Assembly (NCBI GenBank): GCA_013151775.1
Contig: JAADHO010000235.1
Span: 1-32,812 of the forward strand
DNA length: 32,812 bases
Reading direction: 5' to 3'
Source: Deltaproteobacteria bacterium
GTDB lineage: Bacteria > Myxococcota_A > Polyangia > Polyangiales > Houyiibacteriaceae
The notes beneath the pieces are model-generated. The model saw nothing but the letters and a program-made list of their open reading frames with translations, was not told the DNA's origin and made no database searches. Shown here one piece after another: positions 16,181 to 25,106 of this stretch (positions are counted from its first letter, which is position 1; each line of letters opens with the position of its first letter). The position numbers and the translations under genes are program-made.

Positions 16181-17653
16181 ATGCTCGGCGCCGTGTTCGA
16201 GGTTGGCGCGCGTGTGGATCGCTACGAGATCGTTGCGCCCTTGCGCTCCGGCGGCATGGCCGATCTCTACCTCGCTCGTCACGAAGGTCCGGGCGGCTTC
16301 GAGCGCGTCGTCGCCCTGAAGGTGATTCACCCGCGCTTCGCCAAGCGGCGCGATTTCCTCGACATGTTCCTCGACGAGGCGCGCCTCGCCGCGCGCATCG
16401 ATCACCCCAACGTCGTGCACATCGAAAACCTCGGCGAGCATCAGGGCACGTACTTCATGGTCATGGAGTACCTTCATGGTGCGTCCTTGGGTGAGGTCCT
16501 CGCCGCTTTGGGCCCGATTCGTCGCAAACTCACGCCCGCGGCGGCGGTCTCCATGATCGTCGATCTGGCCGCAGGGCTGCACGCTGCGCACGAGCTTCGG
16601 GGCGACGACGGAAAGCGTCTCGGCGTCGTCCACCGCGACATCAGTCCTCAGAACGCGCTGCTGACGACTCACGGTGAGGTGAAGCTGATCGACTTCGGGA
16701 TCGCCAAGGCGCGCGGACGCCTGCACGTCACTCAGGAGCAGCGCGTCAAGGGCAAGGTCGCCTACATGCCGCCCGAGCAGGTGATGGGTGAGACGCTCGA
16801 TCGCCGCACCGACATCTACGCTCTGGGCGTGGTGCTCTGGGAGCTGTTGACGCAGCGGCGCCTCTTCGCGGCCACCAACGAGATGGAGCTGATCCCGCTG
16901 GTGCGCGCCGGCGCACGATACGCTCCGAGCCAAGTCACTGAAGGTATCTCGCCCGAGCTGGACGCGGTCGTGATGTCCGCCCTGGCGCTCGCCCCCGAGG
17001 ATCGCCCGCCCACGGCGCGCGATTTCCGTCAGCGTCTTCGCGACGCCTGCCCCGAGGCCGCCCGCGTCGATCCGCCAGATCGCGCGGGTCTGTTGCTCTC
17101 GCTGCTCGGCGGCACCCTGGCCGAGCGCGCCACCGATCTTGGCACCGGCGCGATGGCCACCGCCTTCGACACCATCGAGCTCTCCACCGAGCCTCTGCGT
17201 TGTCTCGAAGTGCTCACGTATTCCGCCGGGTCCCTCGCTCCCCGTAGCTCACAGGCTCCCACCGTCGCCGCCACGCCTGCCGCGCTCGACGCTGCCCCTC
17301 ACGTCCCGGAGTCGCCTGTCGGCTCGACGAGGCGTGGCCTCGGTGCGCGGCTGATCGTGATGACGCTGCTCTTCGGAGCGCTCTTCGTCATGGGTTTGCT
17401 CTTCTTCTTCGGCCGGGCACACACGCCCGCAGAGGCGGCGTTGCCCACCGCCGCTGACGTTGCCGCCCCCGCGCCGAGCCCGCCTGCGCCACTGAAACTC
17501 CCGCCCATGGTCGCGACCTCACCCCCGAAGCCGGACGCCGGCCCTCCGGCCCACGACGCGAGCCAGGACGCTCCCGAGGACACGGGCCTCTCCCGGCCCG
17601 CACGTCACCGCCGTCGCCGCCCGACCCCCTTCGAGACCTTCGACGACTTCTAG
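16181..17653 (+). CDS. Transmembrane eukaryotic-type Ser/Thr protein kinase
   Basis: This 490-residue protein carries a full Hanks-type kinase domain at residues ~14-285. The glycine loop is LRSGGMADLY (a shortened form common in myxobacterial kinases), with ALKVIH lysine Lys47, the helix-C glutamate probably Glu66, HRDISPQN (151-158), DFG (171-173), and PPEQV in place of APE. After a linker, one membrane helix (about 390-411: LIVMTLLFGALFVMGLLFFF) is followed by a Pro/Ala-rich tail and a basic Arg/His patch near the end. The catalytic domain is predicted cytoplasmic and the tail periplasmic. GTG at 16,193 is an alternative start. It is divergent from the lipoprotein gene. Its target is not visible in the sequence. 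Confidence 0.92.
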   Translation: MLGAVFEVGARVDRYEIVAPLRSGGMADLYLARHEGPGGFERVVALKVIHPRFAKRRDFLDMFLDEARLAARIDHPNVVHIENLGEHQGTYFMVMEYLHGASLGEVLAALGPIRRKLTPAAAVSMIVDLAAGLHAAHELRGDDGKRLGVVHRDISPQNALLTTHGEVKLIDFGIAKARGRLHVTQEQRVKGKVAYMPPEQVMGETLDRRTDIYALGVVLWELLTQRRLFAATNEMELIPLVRAGARYAPSQVTEGISPELDAVVMSALALAPEDRPPTARDFRQRLRDACPEAARVDPPDRAGLLLSLLGGTLAERATDLGTGAMATAFDTIELSTEPLRCLEVLTYSAGSLAPRSSQAPTVAATPAALDAAPHVPESPVGSTRRGLGARLIVMTLLFGALFVMGLLFFFGRAHTPAEAALPTAADVAAPAPSPPAPLKLPPMVATSPPKPDAGPPAHDASQDAPEDTGLSRPARHRRRRPTPFETFDDF

Positions 17654-17656
17654 CAT

Positions 17657-17702
17657 TTGGGGACGGTCCTAAGCAGTTAAGTTGTTGGGGACGATCCTAA
17701 GC
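17657..17702. repeat. Pair of 18-bp REP-like direct repeats
   Basis: TTGGGGACGGTCCTAAGC at 17,657-17,674 recurs with one change (A for G) at 17,685-17,702, separated by ten bases. Each copy has a GGGGAC start and a small dyad (GGAC-G-GTCC in the first). The GGGGACG opening resembles the repeats flanking the transposase at 24,095-24,991, but the remainder differs. The pair sits between the kinase stop and the methyltransferase, and supplies the last codons and stop of the latter. A solitary mobile repeat is likely; a transcription terminator is a weaker alternative because there is no T-run. Confidence 0.6.
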
Positions 17703-18498
17703 GCAGGACGAAGACGGCGTCATCGAGGCTCGAGATGGGATGGTGCGCGTCGCCTCGACATAGGTAGGGCGTTCGCGTCCAGCGCTCGGTGACGAGTCCT
17801 TGGGCTTCGAAGAGGTCTGCGGCGAGTCGGTTCGCGGCGGCCTCGAAGCTGCTGCGCTCGATGGGCAGCAGCTCCTCCGGGTCGACGGTGTGAGCGCCCA
17901 CGTGGACGTGGGGCGAGAGCGGCAAGGGTGCGGCGACGATCAGACGACCCTCGGGCTCGAGCAGGTCCCGGGCTCGACTCAAGAGCGTTCGCGGGCGTCG
18001 ACAGCGGTCGAGCAGGTTCAGCATGCAGACGACATGAAAGCGCCCGAAGGATTCAGGTAGCGCCTGCTCCGCCAGATCGCCCAGCCAGCACTCGTAGCCA
18101 CGTTGGCGCAGCCGGCGCGCCATGCCCTTGGACAGCTCGTTGGTCACGACCTCGTCGAAGAGCGGAGCCAGCGTGGTCGTGACGCGCCCGTCGCCGGCGC
18201 CGAGGTCGAGGAGCCGGCCACGCGCTCCATCGTCGAGCAACGTGCGCCACTGCTCGGTCCCGAGCACGCGCATGTCGTGCGTGTCGAGCAAGGCGTTGGC
18301 GTCGTAGTCACTCATGAGTCCGCCGAGTCCGCGACGCATCCAAGCTCGCAGCGCGCCCGTCGGCCGCAGCTCGAGCTCCGCGACGAAGGCCAGCGTGTCC
18401 GCGTCGGCGTCGAGTTCGACGAAGGCGTGGGCGAGCGCCGGGTTCAGGAGGGAGGCGTCGCAGGTGTAGCGAAGCTGCGGTCGTGAAGACACGCGCAT
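17677..18498 (-). CDS. METTL9/DREV-family class I methyltransferase
   Basis: This 273-residue protein reads like a bacterial homologue of animal METTL9 (DREV), a SAM-dependent protein histidine N-methyltransferase that modifies HxH motifs. Matching stretches are LLDLGAGDGRVT (SAM-binding motif I, ~96-107), NELSKGM after it, CMLNLLDRCRRP (158-169), LLEPEGRLIVA, a P-x-SPHV segment, and the C-terminal TRTPYLCRGD (241-250) plus LDDAVFVL (258-265). The animal protein ends shortly after the equivalent of that last strand. Here the final GSSPTT and TAA come from the REP-like repeat. ATG at 18,498 was chosen over an adjacent GTG. The homology is confident; a protein-His target in this organism is inference. 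Confidence 0.85.
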   Translation of the reverse strand: MRVSSRPQLRYTCDASLLNPALAHAFVELDADADTLAFVAELELRPTGALRAWMRRGLGGLMSDYDANALLDTHDMRVLGTEQWRTLLDDGARGRLLDLGAGDGRVTTTLAPLFDEVVTNELSKGMARRLRQRGYECWLGDLAEQALPESFGRFHVVCMLNLLDRCRRPRTLLSRARDLLEPEGRLIVAAPLPLSPHVHVGAHTVDPEELLPIERSSFEAAANRLAADLFEAQGLVTERWTRTPYLCRGDAHHPISSLDDAVFVLRLGSSPTT

Positions 18499-18548
18499 CA
18501 CATATGCGGGCAGCAGCGAGTGGGCAACCGCGGTGATAAGGTAGCGGC

Positions 18549-19583
18549 ATGAGCAGCAGACGCGCGTGGTGGATCCTCGCGGCCATGGTCCTCTCCGTGC
18601 CCGCGCTGTGGGTCGGGGCGCATCACCTTCGACCGCTACCCGCGCCGAGGTTCAGCGCCTCGGAGTTGCCTCCAGCGCTGCCTGCGGGGCAGAACGGCTG
18701 GAGGGAGCTGCCCGCGATCCACGAGCTGCCCGAGGACGTCGCCCTCGACTTCGTCGTGCCCGCGGAGTGGGAGTCTTTGGGGCCCGAGGACGGTGTGGAC
18801 GCCGAGCTGGACGACAGAGAGCCGAAGGTCCGGCGCTTGCTCCAGAGCCCCGACTTCCGCGACGCCGTCGCCGCCTCCCGACGCGCCCTCGACGCGCCCA
18901 ATTTTCGTGACGCCCAGCCACCCGGTCCCATGACCAACCTGCTGCAGCTGCATTGGCTGCATGCGTTCTGGGATCTCGCTCTGGTCGACGCCAGGGACGA
19001 TCCAGATGAAATCCTGAGGCTCGCCTCCGCTCGGCTTCGAGCCGACCGGGATCTGCTCGAGAACGGTCGCAGCCTCACCGCCCTCTGGGCGACGCTGCAC
19101 GATCTGAAGACGACCTTGGCGCTCTTGGCGCCGCTCTCCCGTCGCATGACTCCGACGCAAGCGTCCGCGCTGTCGCGAGTCGTGTCAGAGCTGGATCTCT
19201 CCGCGATCCCTCTCCGCTCTCGCGTCATTCAGGATTACCTCGAGATGAGAGAGACGATCCTGAACTTTCCAATGGGTCTCTCGAGTCGGCTGCTCTTCGA
19301 CCGCGCCGCCACCATGGCCCACGTCGACGACTACTTCGAAGACCTGATGCGCCAGGTGGAGTCGTCCTCGGCGATCACCGTCACGATGAAGAGCGACACC
19401 TCCTTCATCCCCTACAACGTGAGCGGCCGGGAGCTGCTCGAGATGTTCCCCGACGAGGGCCGCTTGTTCGTTCAGGAGGAGCCCTTGCGGGCCGAGGCGC
19501 AGGCCGCGCAGGCGTATCTGCTCCGCTGGCTGCGCGCTCCAGGCCGAGATGGCGGCCAGGCCGCGCCGCCACCTGGCCTCTGA
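18549..19583 (+). CDS. Membrane-anchored or exported protein of unknown function
   Basis: This 344-residue protein has an N-terminal hydrophobic helix at residues ~7-25 (WWILAAMVLSVPALWVGA) preceded by two arginines, so it is either inner-membrane anchored or secreted. A Pro-rich stretch and a mainly helical body rich in Leu, Arg and Asp follow, with no motif I recognise. The C terminus is Ala/Pro-rich. It is divergent from the methyltransferase gene, with 50 bases between the starts. Its direction matches the acyltransferase downstream, 66 bases away. Base composition agrees with the neighbourhood. I cannot assign a family. Confidence 0.75.
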   Translation: MSSRRAWWILAAMVLSVPALWVGAHHLRPLPAPRFSASELPPALPAGQNGWRELPAIHELPEDVALDFVVPAEWESLGPEDGVDAELDDREPKVRRLLQSPDFRDAVAASRRALDAPNFRDAQPPGPMTNLLQLHWLHAFWDLALVDARDDPDEILRLASARLRADRDLLENGRSLTALWATLHDLKTTLALLAPLSRRMTPTQASALSRVVSELDLSAIPLRSRVIQDYLEMRETILNFPMGLSSRLLFDRAATMAHVDDYFEDLMRQVESSSAITVTMKSDTSFIPYNVSGRELLEMFPDEGRLFVQEEPLRAEAQAAQAYLLRWLRAPGRDGGQAAPPPGL

Positions 19584-19620
19584 CGGGCTTCACGCGCCGA
19601 GGTTCAAAATCCCTCAGCCA

Positions 19621-19634
19621 CGGGCGCGCGCCCG
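19621..19634. other. Perfect 14-bp GC palindrome between two genes
   Basis: CGGGCGCGCGCCCG is a perfect inverted repeat lying 37 bases after the stop at 19,583 and 15 bases before the GTG start at 19,650. It could form a hairpin in the leader of the acyltransferase mRNA or act as a weak terminator. No T-run follows, and such palindromes arise easily in GC-rich DNA. Confidence 0.3.
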
Positions 19635-19649
19635 GTGTAACATCAGCCC

Positions 19650-20489
19650 GTGCCGACACGTTTTCTGCCTACCAACCCCGCCATCGCCGAGCGCGTCGAC
19701 CGCCTCGACCTTCCCTTCAGCTCCCACGGCATCGATCCCTACGGGGTCGACAAGCGCGAGCTCGGGCGTTTCTTCACCTGGCTCGGCTGGCTCTATCGGC
19801 GCTACTTCCGCGTCGAGGTCTACGGCATCGAGCACGTGCCCGAGAAGGGCGGCGCGATGTTGGTGTCGAATCATCAAGGTGGCGTCGCCATCGACGCGGG
19901 CATGGTGCTCGCGAGCGTCTTCTTCGAGTGTGAACCGCCGCGCCTCGCCCAAGGCATGGTGGAGAAATTCCTCGCATCGCTGCCCGGTGCCGGCCGCTTC
20001 ACCGCCAAGGTCGGTCAGGTCACGGGCCTGCCCAAGCACGCGCGGCGCCTGCTCGAAGACGATCGCCTCTTGATGGTCTACCCCGAGGGCGCGCGTGGCA
20101 CGGCCAAGCTCCATCACCAATCCGACAGCCTCGTGCGCTTCGGCACGGGCTTCTTGCGGCTCGCCCTGTCGACCGGCAGCCCCATCGTGCCGCTCGCCGT
20201 GGTCGGCGCCGGCGACGCCTTCCCGACGGTGGCCAACCTCTACAAGCTCGGGAAGTTGTTCGGTGCGCCCTACATTCCCATCCCGCGCTATCTCCTGCCC
20301 ATCCCGCGACCGACGACCATTCAGATCCTCTACAGCGCGCCCATGACATTCGAAGGCGACGGCACGGAGAGCGACGACGTCATCGCGGGCTACGTGGAGC
20401 AGGTGAGGCTGCGCATCAAATGGCTGATCGAGCAGGGCCGGAAGCTCCGTGAAGGTCAGCTCGATCCCAACGATCTGGAGCTGACATGA
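19650..20489 (+). CDS. PlsC-like glycerolipid acyltransferase
   Basis: This 279-residue protein has the acyltransferase blocks of the PlsC/LPLAT superfamily. [10 protein letters not shown] (73-82) supplies the catalytic His75 and Asp82 with a wider H-to-D gap, as in the TMEM68-like branch. YPEGARG (144-150) is the EGxR phosphate-binding motif, and [13 protein letters not shown] is the distal block. It probably transfers an acyl chain to a glycerophospholipid or related alcohol at the inner membrane face. The start is GTG at 19,650. Its stop overlaps the next ATG by four bases (ATGA), so it is probably translated together with the SDR protein downstream. The exact acceptor cannot be told. Confidence 0.85.
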   Translation: MPTRFLPTNPAIAERVDRLDLPFSSHGIDPYGVDKRELGRFFTWLGWLYRRYFRVEVYGIEHVPEKGGAMLVSNHQGGVAIDAGMVLASVFFECEPPRLAQGMVEKFLASLPGAGRFTAKVGQVTGLPKHARRLLEDDRLLMVYPEGARGTAKLHHQSDSLVRFGTGFLRLALSTGSPIVPLAVVGAGDAFPTVANLYKLGKLFGAPYIPIPRYLLPIPRPTTIQILYSAPMTFEGDGTESDDVIAGYVEQVRLRIKWLIEQGRKLREGQLDPNDLELT

Positions 20490-21400
20490 CCGTCTTGATC
20501 ACAGGCATATCGAGCAAGCTCGGCAGGCTCGTCGCCAAGGAACTCCTGACGCGTGACCACGAAGTGGTCGGCATCGACCGGCGCCCTTGGGGTGACGCCC
20601 CAGACGGTGTCGAGGTGGTGCAGACCGACATCCGCAAGCGCCCGGCGGAGGACGTGTTCCGCAGCCGGCGCCCCAAGGCCGTCGTGCACATGGCCACGGT
20701 CACGCATCTGATGCAGCGCAGCGCCGACCGCTTCCGCGTGAACCTTCAGGGCACGCGCGCCGTGGTCCAGCACTGCGATACCTATGGGGTGAAGCAGCTC
20801 GTCTTCGTCGGTCGTCACACCTACTACGGCGCCGCCGCTGACTCACCCCTCTACCACACGGAGGAGGAGCCTCCGATGGGGCTCGCGAGCTTCCCCGAGC
20901 TCGCCGATTTGGTCGCCGCCGATCTGTACGCGGGCTCCGCGCTGTGGCGCTTCCCCAAGCTCTCCACGGCCGTGCTGCGCATCTGCTACGTGCTCGGCCC
21001 ATCCAAGCACGGCACCCTCGCCGCCTATCTGCGCGGTCCTCGCGTGCCGACGGTGCTCGGCTTCGATCCGCTCTTTCAATTCATCCACGAGGCAGACGCG
21101 GCGCGCGCCATCGCGAGCTCCGTCGAGGCGAAGCTGCGCGGTGTCTTCAACGTCTCGGGTCCGCCGCCTACTCCTCTCTCCGTGGTGATCGAGCAGACGG
21201 GTCGCAGGGCCGTCCCTGTGCCCGCGCTGATCATGAACCTGACGCTCGGACGTTTCGGCCTGCCTCGCCTGCCCAAGGGCGCCATCGATCACATCAAGTA
21301 CCCGATCGTGATCGAGAGTGAGCCCTTCCGCGAGGCCTCCGGCTTCTCGCCTCTGCACGATGAAGACGAGACCATGCGCGACTTCCGCGACGCGCGCTGA
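20486..21400 (+). CDS. Extended SDR / NAD-dependent epimerase-like protein, atypical active site
   Basis: This 304-residue protein has a Rossmann N terminus with ITGISSKLG (glycines 7 and 13), Asp at the end of strand 2 (GIDRRPW), VVHMATVTH and [10 protein letters not shown], characteristic of extended SDRs. The canonical Tyr-x3-Lys is not obvious. Where it is expected the sequence has LVAADLYAG, so catalysis may be lost or altered. [12 protein letters not shown] and [10 protein letters not shown] match the substrate-domain side of sugar or lipid epimerase-like proteins. Its start overlaps the acyltransferase stop, implying a linked lipid or envelope function. It ends one base before the convergent M16 gene. 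Confidence 0.83.
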   Translation: MTVLITGISSKLGRLVAKELLTRDHEVVGIDRRPWGDAPDGVEVVQTDIRKRPAEDVFRSRRPKAVVHMATVTHLMQRSADRFRVNLQGTRAVVQHCDTYGVKQLVFVGRHTYYGAAADSPLYHTEEEPPMGLASFPELADLVAADLYAGSALWRFPKLSTAVLRICYVLGPSKHGTLAAYLRGPRVPTVLGFDPLFQFIHEADAARAIASSVEAKLRGVFNVSGPPPTPLSVVIEQTGRRAVPVPALIMNLTLGRFGLPRLPKGAIDHIKYPIVIESEPFREASGFSPLHDEDETMRDFRDAR

Positions 21401-21401
21401 G

Positions 21402-22721
21402 CTACGCCTCGTCGGGTGCGTGGCGCGTGACGTCGTCCGTGCCGAGCAGCTGCTTCAAGGCTGGGACGAGCTTGTCCGCGTCGCCCACGATGGAGATGGC
21501 GACGTCCTCGGGGCGGATCCTCGCGCGCACGGCCGCGTCGGCTTCGGACTTCGTCACGGCGCGCAGGCGCGGGATGTAGTCGTCCCAATAGGACTCGGGC
21601 AGCCCGGCGAGGGCAGGTCCGAAGCGCTGATCGAGGCGCTTCTCGGCCGTGTCGAGCTCCATGCCGCGGGCGCCCACGAGGTAGCCCTTGGCGAAGCGCA
21701 GCCCGGCCGCAGGACAACCGCGCTCGACCCACGCATCGAGCAGCTCTAACTCGATGCGCAGGCAGTCGATGGCGTCCTCGCTGCTCGGGAAGCTCGAGAT
21801 GCTGAAGAGCCCGCGCTTTTGACCCAAGCTCAGGCGTGAGCCGACGCCGTAGCTGAAGCCCTCTTGCTTGCGGATGCGGTCCACGAGAGGCGACGAGAAG
21901 GTCTCGCCGAAGGCCGTGTTGGCGAGCATCAGAGGGTAGAGCTGCGGGTCTCGATAGTGTGTGCCCAAGGTGCCCACCAGCAGCTGCGACTGACTGCGTT
22001 CGGGCTTGTGCACCACACGCGCGCGGCGACCGCGAACGCGCGGGATGCCGGGGATCTTCACCGTGGGCCGCGCCTGTCGGGGCAGCTCGCCGAGGTGCGC
22101 GTGCAGCATGCGCGAGATGTCCTCCGCGCTCACGTCGCCCGCCACACCCACGACCAAGTTGCGCGACGTGAACGTGCGTCGCCAGAGCTCGCGCAGGTGT
22201 TCGCGCTGAATGGATCGAACGCTGCGACGCGTCCCGAGCATACCTCGCCCGTAGGGGTGATCCGGGTAGAGCATGCGGTAGAGGTGTCGGCCCGCGAGGG
22301 CGCGATCTTCGTCCACGAGCTGCGTGATCCGAGCTAGCGTCGCGCGACGCTCTCGCGCGAGATCCTTCGGCCGGAAGCCGGGCTCGAGCAGTATGCTCGC
22401 GACCATCGCGATCAGCGGCTCTAGATTGCGTGAGAGCACACTCGCGTGCAGCGTGAGGCTGCTCTGGCCGACCTGAATCGACATGCGCGCTCCGAGGTCG
22501 GCGAGCTCGTCCTCGATCTTTGCCGGGCTCGAACCGCGGGGCCCCGAGCGCAGCAACCGCGCCATCAAGCGTGCGAGTCCTTCCATACCGACGGGGTCGA
22601 GGAGGCTGCCGCTGCGGAAACCGAAGGCCAGATCCACCAAGGGTAGGTCACGGCTCTCTTCGACCAATACCCGCGCGCCGCCAAGCAAACCGAAGGCGTG
22701 ATGCGATGCGAGGTGTGTCAT
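21402..22721 (-). CDS. M16-family peptidase, non-catalytic partner subunit
   Basis: This 439-residue protein has the two-lobed M16 layout but no HxxEH: the expected position reads GMEGLARLMARLL (45-57). It retains the distal substrate-binding pair in DRIRKQEGFSYGVGS (Arg284 and Tyr291), as seen in the partner subunit of two-component M16B proteases and mitochondrial processing-peptidase-like pairs. ATG at 22,721 overlaps the stop of the catalytic subunit upstream (ATGA), implying stoichiometric production. It probably forms a heterodimer with the protein from 22,718-24,031. No signal peptide is obvious from this start, so the location is uncertain. Confidence 0.9.
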   Translation of the reverse strand: MTHLASHHAFGLLGGARVLVEESRDLPLVDLAFGFRSGSLLDPVGMEGLARLMARLLRSGPRGSSPAKIEDELADLGARMSIQVGQSSLTLHASVLSRNLEPLIAMVASILLEPGFRPKDLARERRATLARITQLVDEDRALAGRHLYRMLYPDHPYGRGMLGTRRSVRSIQREHLRELWRRTFTSRNLVVGVAGDVSAEDISRMLHAHLGELPRQARPTVKIPGIPRVRGRRARVVHKPERSQSQLLVGTLGTHYRDPQLYPLMLANTAFGETFSSPLVDRIRKQEGFSYGVGSRLSLGQKRGLFSISSFPSSEDAIDCLRIELELLDAWVERGCPAAGLRFAKGYLVGARGMELDTAEKRLDQRFGPALAGLPESYWDDYIPRLRAVTKSEADAAVRARIRPEDVAISIVGDADKLVPALKQLLGTDDVTRHAPDEA

Positions 22722-24031
22722 GCGCCCACCTTCGGCACGACCTCGACCACGCTGCGCTGCGTAGAGTCGAGGTAGCGACGCGCGACGTCGCGCACGGACT
22801 CGACGCTCGCGCTCTGATACGCCTCGAGGCGATCGAAGACCCGAGTGGCGTCGCCGAGCACGGATTCGTAGAAGCCGATCTGTTCGGCCTTGCCGGCGAT
22901 CGTCTCCATGGAGGTCAAGAAGGAGAACTCGAGGCTGTTCTGTGCGCGAGTCAGCTCCGCGGGCGTCGGCCCCTCGTCGAGGAAGCGCGTGAGCTCCCGA
23001 TCGAAGAGCTCGAGCACGTTTGCCGGCTCGACGTCCTCCCGCAGAGAGAGCCACACATCGAAGAGTCCGCCGTCGCGGAAGGGCGTCACGTGAGCGCGTG
23101 CCGACACGCAGAGTTCGCGTTCGTGAACCAACGAGCGCGGGAAGCGCGCCCCGCGGCTGCCGAAGAGGATGTCGCAGACCACGGAGAGCAGCGCCCAGTC
23201 CGGAGAACCGAAGGCGGGCGCGCGATAGCCGATGGCGAACTTCGGCGTGGGCGTGACGAAGCTCAGTGTGGTGCGTCGTTGCTTGCGCTGCGCGGGCGTG
23301 CGTCGAGCGGCACGTCGCGGCAGCTTGGACGCGGGGATCGAGCCGTAGGCCTTCTGAACACGCCGCAGCACGTCGGCAGGCGAGACGTCTCCGGCGACCA
23401 CGAGCGTGAGATTGTTGGGCGCGTACCAGCGTCGGTAGAAGGCCTGCGACGCGCGCAGGTCGAAGCGCCGGATGTCGCGCGCCCAGCCCAGAGTCGGCCA
23501 CGCATAGGCATGACCCTTCAGCGCGAGCGCGTAGAGCTTCTCCACGGCGAGCCCCTCGACGTCGTCGTCCACGCGGCTGCGACGCTCACTGAGCACGACG
23601 TCGCGCTCCGCCAGCAGGCGCTCGCGTTCGAGCTTCAAGTGCACCATGCGATCGGACTCGAGCTCCACGCAGCGCGTCCAGGCGCGCTTGGGGCAGGTCT
23701 CGTAGTAGTAGGTCCAGTCGGTCCAGGTGGCGGCGTTGATCTCGGCGCCCACGGCCTCGAAGGTGCGGTCGAGTTCGCCCTCCTCGCGCGTGTCGGTAGC
23801 GCCAAACATCAGGTGCTCGAAGAAGTGCGCCTGACCCGTGCGTCCGGGCTCTTCGTCCGCGGAGCCCACTCGAAACCAGCTCTGGTAGCTGACGATGGGC
23901 GCGCGCGAGTCGGGCAAGACACGCAGCTCGAGGCCGTTGTCGAGCCGGAAGCGGTGCAGCGTGAGCCCACCGAAGGGCACGCTGTCGGTCTTCCCGGTGG
24001 CGAATTTGGGGACGTGATCGCGGCGAGCCAT
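22718..24031 (-). CDS. M16-family zinc peptidase, catalytic subunit
   Basis: This 437-residue protein carries the inverted zinc motif HFFEH (69-73), with Glu149 in ERDVVLSE as the likely third zinc ligand, 76 residues after His73, the usual spacing. Fold markers include NNLTLVVAGDVS and FAIGYRAP. It lacks the Arg/Tyr pair supplied by the downstream partner (there VHERELCVSAR is found instead). The pair therefore looks like the complementary subunits of one active protease degrading short peptides or processing signals. ATG at 24,031. No clear signal peptide is seen. The gene is downstream of, and in the same direction as, the transposase, but is presumably independent of it. Confidence 0.93.
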   Translation of the reverse strand: MARRDHVPKFATGKTDSVPFGGLTLHRFRLDNGLELRVLPDSRAPIVSYQSWFRVGSADEEPGRTGQAHFFEHLMFGATDTREEGELDRTFEAVGAEINAATWTDWTYYYETCPKRAWTRCVELESDRMVHLKLERERLLAERDVVLSERRSRVDDDVEGLAVEKLYALALKGHAYAWPTLGWARDIRRFDLRASQAFYRRWYAPNNLTLVVAGDVSPADVLRRVQKAYGSIPASKLPRRAARRTPAQRKQRRTTLSFVTPTPKFAIGYRAPAFGSPDWALLSVVCDILFGSRGARFPRSLVHERELCVSARAHVTPFRDGGLFDVWLSLREDVEPANVLELFDRELTRFLDEGPTPAELTRAQNSLEFSFLTSMETIAGKAEQIGFYESVLGDATRVFDRLEAYQSASVESVRDVARRYLDSTQRSVVEVVPKVGA

Positions 24032-24070
24032 GGAGGCGGACTGTGGGGTCGCGACGCGCGCAGGTCAACG

Positions 24071-24101
24071 GCGGGGACGCTCTGCGTCATTGCGTCATTC
24101 G
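24071..24101. repeat. REP-like repeat, copy at the transposase 3' end
   Basis: This 31-base sequence is the exact reverse complement of the first 31 bases of each tandem copy at 25,107 and 25,143. It contains GGGG, then the hairpin GACGC-TCT-GCGTC, then two GCGTCATT units. The transposase stop codon (complement of 24,095-24,097) is read from inside it. Confidence 0.85.
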
Positions 24102-24991
24102 GCAGCGGTGGTGAATCGCTGGCGAAATTCTACGAGCAACGACGCGAGGCCTGGATTGTCCGCGTTACGCGAAAGCAGCTTTGTCACGCTTCCGGTGTTC
24201 ATGCGAAGCTTTTCGGCCACGGTCGAGCACGTCTGGTCTAGGTCGCGCGTCGCCACGAATGCGACGAGCAGGCGCGTTGTCATGCCACGCCGCTTCGACG
24301 ACAGGGAAACGGTGCTCGCAAGCCCCGTGACTTCGCGCGCCACCTTCACCACCCGGCGCCATTCCCCGTCACCCAGAGCGCGGCAGAGCGACGACACGCG
24401 GACATGTTCGGCAATCGCACCTGCGGGCGAAGCCTCGAGATCGACTTCCATCACGAAATCATCGAAGCGCCGTCTCCCCGCTTCCGTATCGTCGAAACCC
24501 AGAATGTGTAGTGCATGCTCCACGTCGAGCCAGCGGGGGGCAGGGTCGAGCCGGAGATATGCACGATGACTCGTCCAAGTCGACTGGCTGGGCCGATCGA
24601 CCAAGCCAGCGCTGACCGGATTGCGATGATGGTACGCCACCAATCGAGCGAGGCCAGACGCATGGATGGGGGTGACAGCAGGCCGGTTTGCAAGGACATG
24701 CCCCAGGGTTCGTCCGTCCCTGCGGTGGTGATATCGCTGAGCGAACCGAGTGTGTGCCGATCGAAAGAAGCGATCCGGTGCGTTGATGCCTGCCAAGTGT
24801 CCGTAGTGCATATGCGTCGACATCACCGCATAGGAGAGCCATTGCCAGTCCCAGCGGTCGTTTGCACGTCCGATGGCATCGAGCAGCATGCGCCGGTCGA
24901 GGTCGTCGACCAGGTAGAAACGGCGATCGATGAAGCGACAGATGGTGTGGGCGCCGGCGCCCGGGACCCATGTACGTGCTTTGCGGGGCAT
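24095..24991 (-). CDS. REP-associated tyrosine transposase (RAYT, Y1/HUH type)
   Basis: This 298-residue protein has the Y1 transposase core in residues ~10-150: ICRFIDRRFYLVDD at the start, the HUH motif as HMH (60-62) in YAVMSTHMHY, and the catalytic tyrosine in LVAYHHRNPVSAGLV (Tyr120). Residues ~190-298 form an added helical region with a helix-turn-helix look (TCSTVAEKLRMNTGSVTKLL). RAYTs nick and move single-stranded REP sequences and are usually single-copy, domesticated genes. The stop lies within the flanking repeat, and the upstream repeats lie more than 100 bases before the ATG at 24,991. The reading frame appears intact. Confidence 0.92.
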   Translation of the reverse strand: MPRKARTWVPGAGAHTICRFIDRRFYLVDDLDRRMLLDAIGRANDRWDWQWLSYAVMSTHMHYGHLAGINAPDRFFRSAHTRFAQRYHHRRDGRTLGHVLANRPAVTPIHASGLARLVAYHHRNPVSAGLVDRPSQSTWTSHRAYLRLDPAPRWLDVEHALHILGFDDTEAGRRRFDDFVMEVDLEASPAGAIAEHVRVSSLCRALGDGEWRRVVKVAREVTGLASTVSLSSKRRGMTTRLLVAFVATRDLDQTCSTVAEKLRMNTGSVTKLLSRNADNPGLASLLVEFRQRFTTAAE

Positions 24992-25106
24992 GACCTCTTG
25001 TCGACCGAGGTGCGCGCCGGTTGCGTATAGAGCGCCAAACGTGGCGAAATGTCGTGGTCCGACCTCCGAGCAGCATGAACGACGTGAGCGGCCCGTCGTC
25101 AGGACG

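Noticed and set aside
22520-24241. Plus-strand open frame of 573 codons opposite the two M16 genes
   Set aside because: It spans both genes antisense and runs into the transposase; composition is that of a shadow frame and no motif is present.
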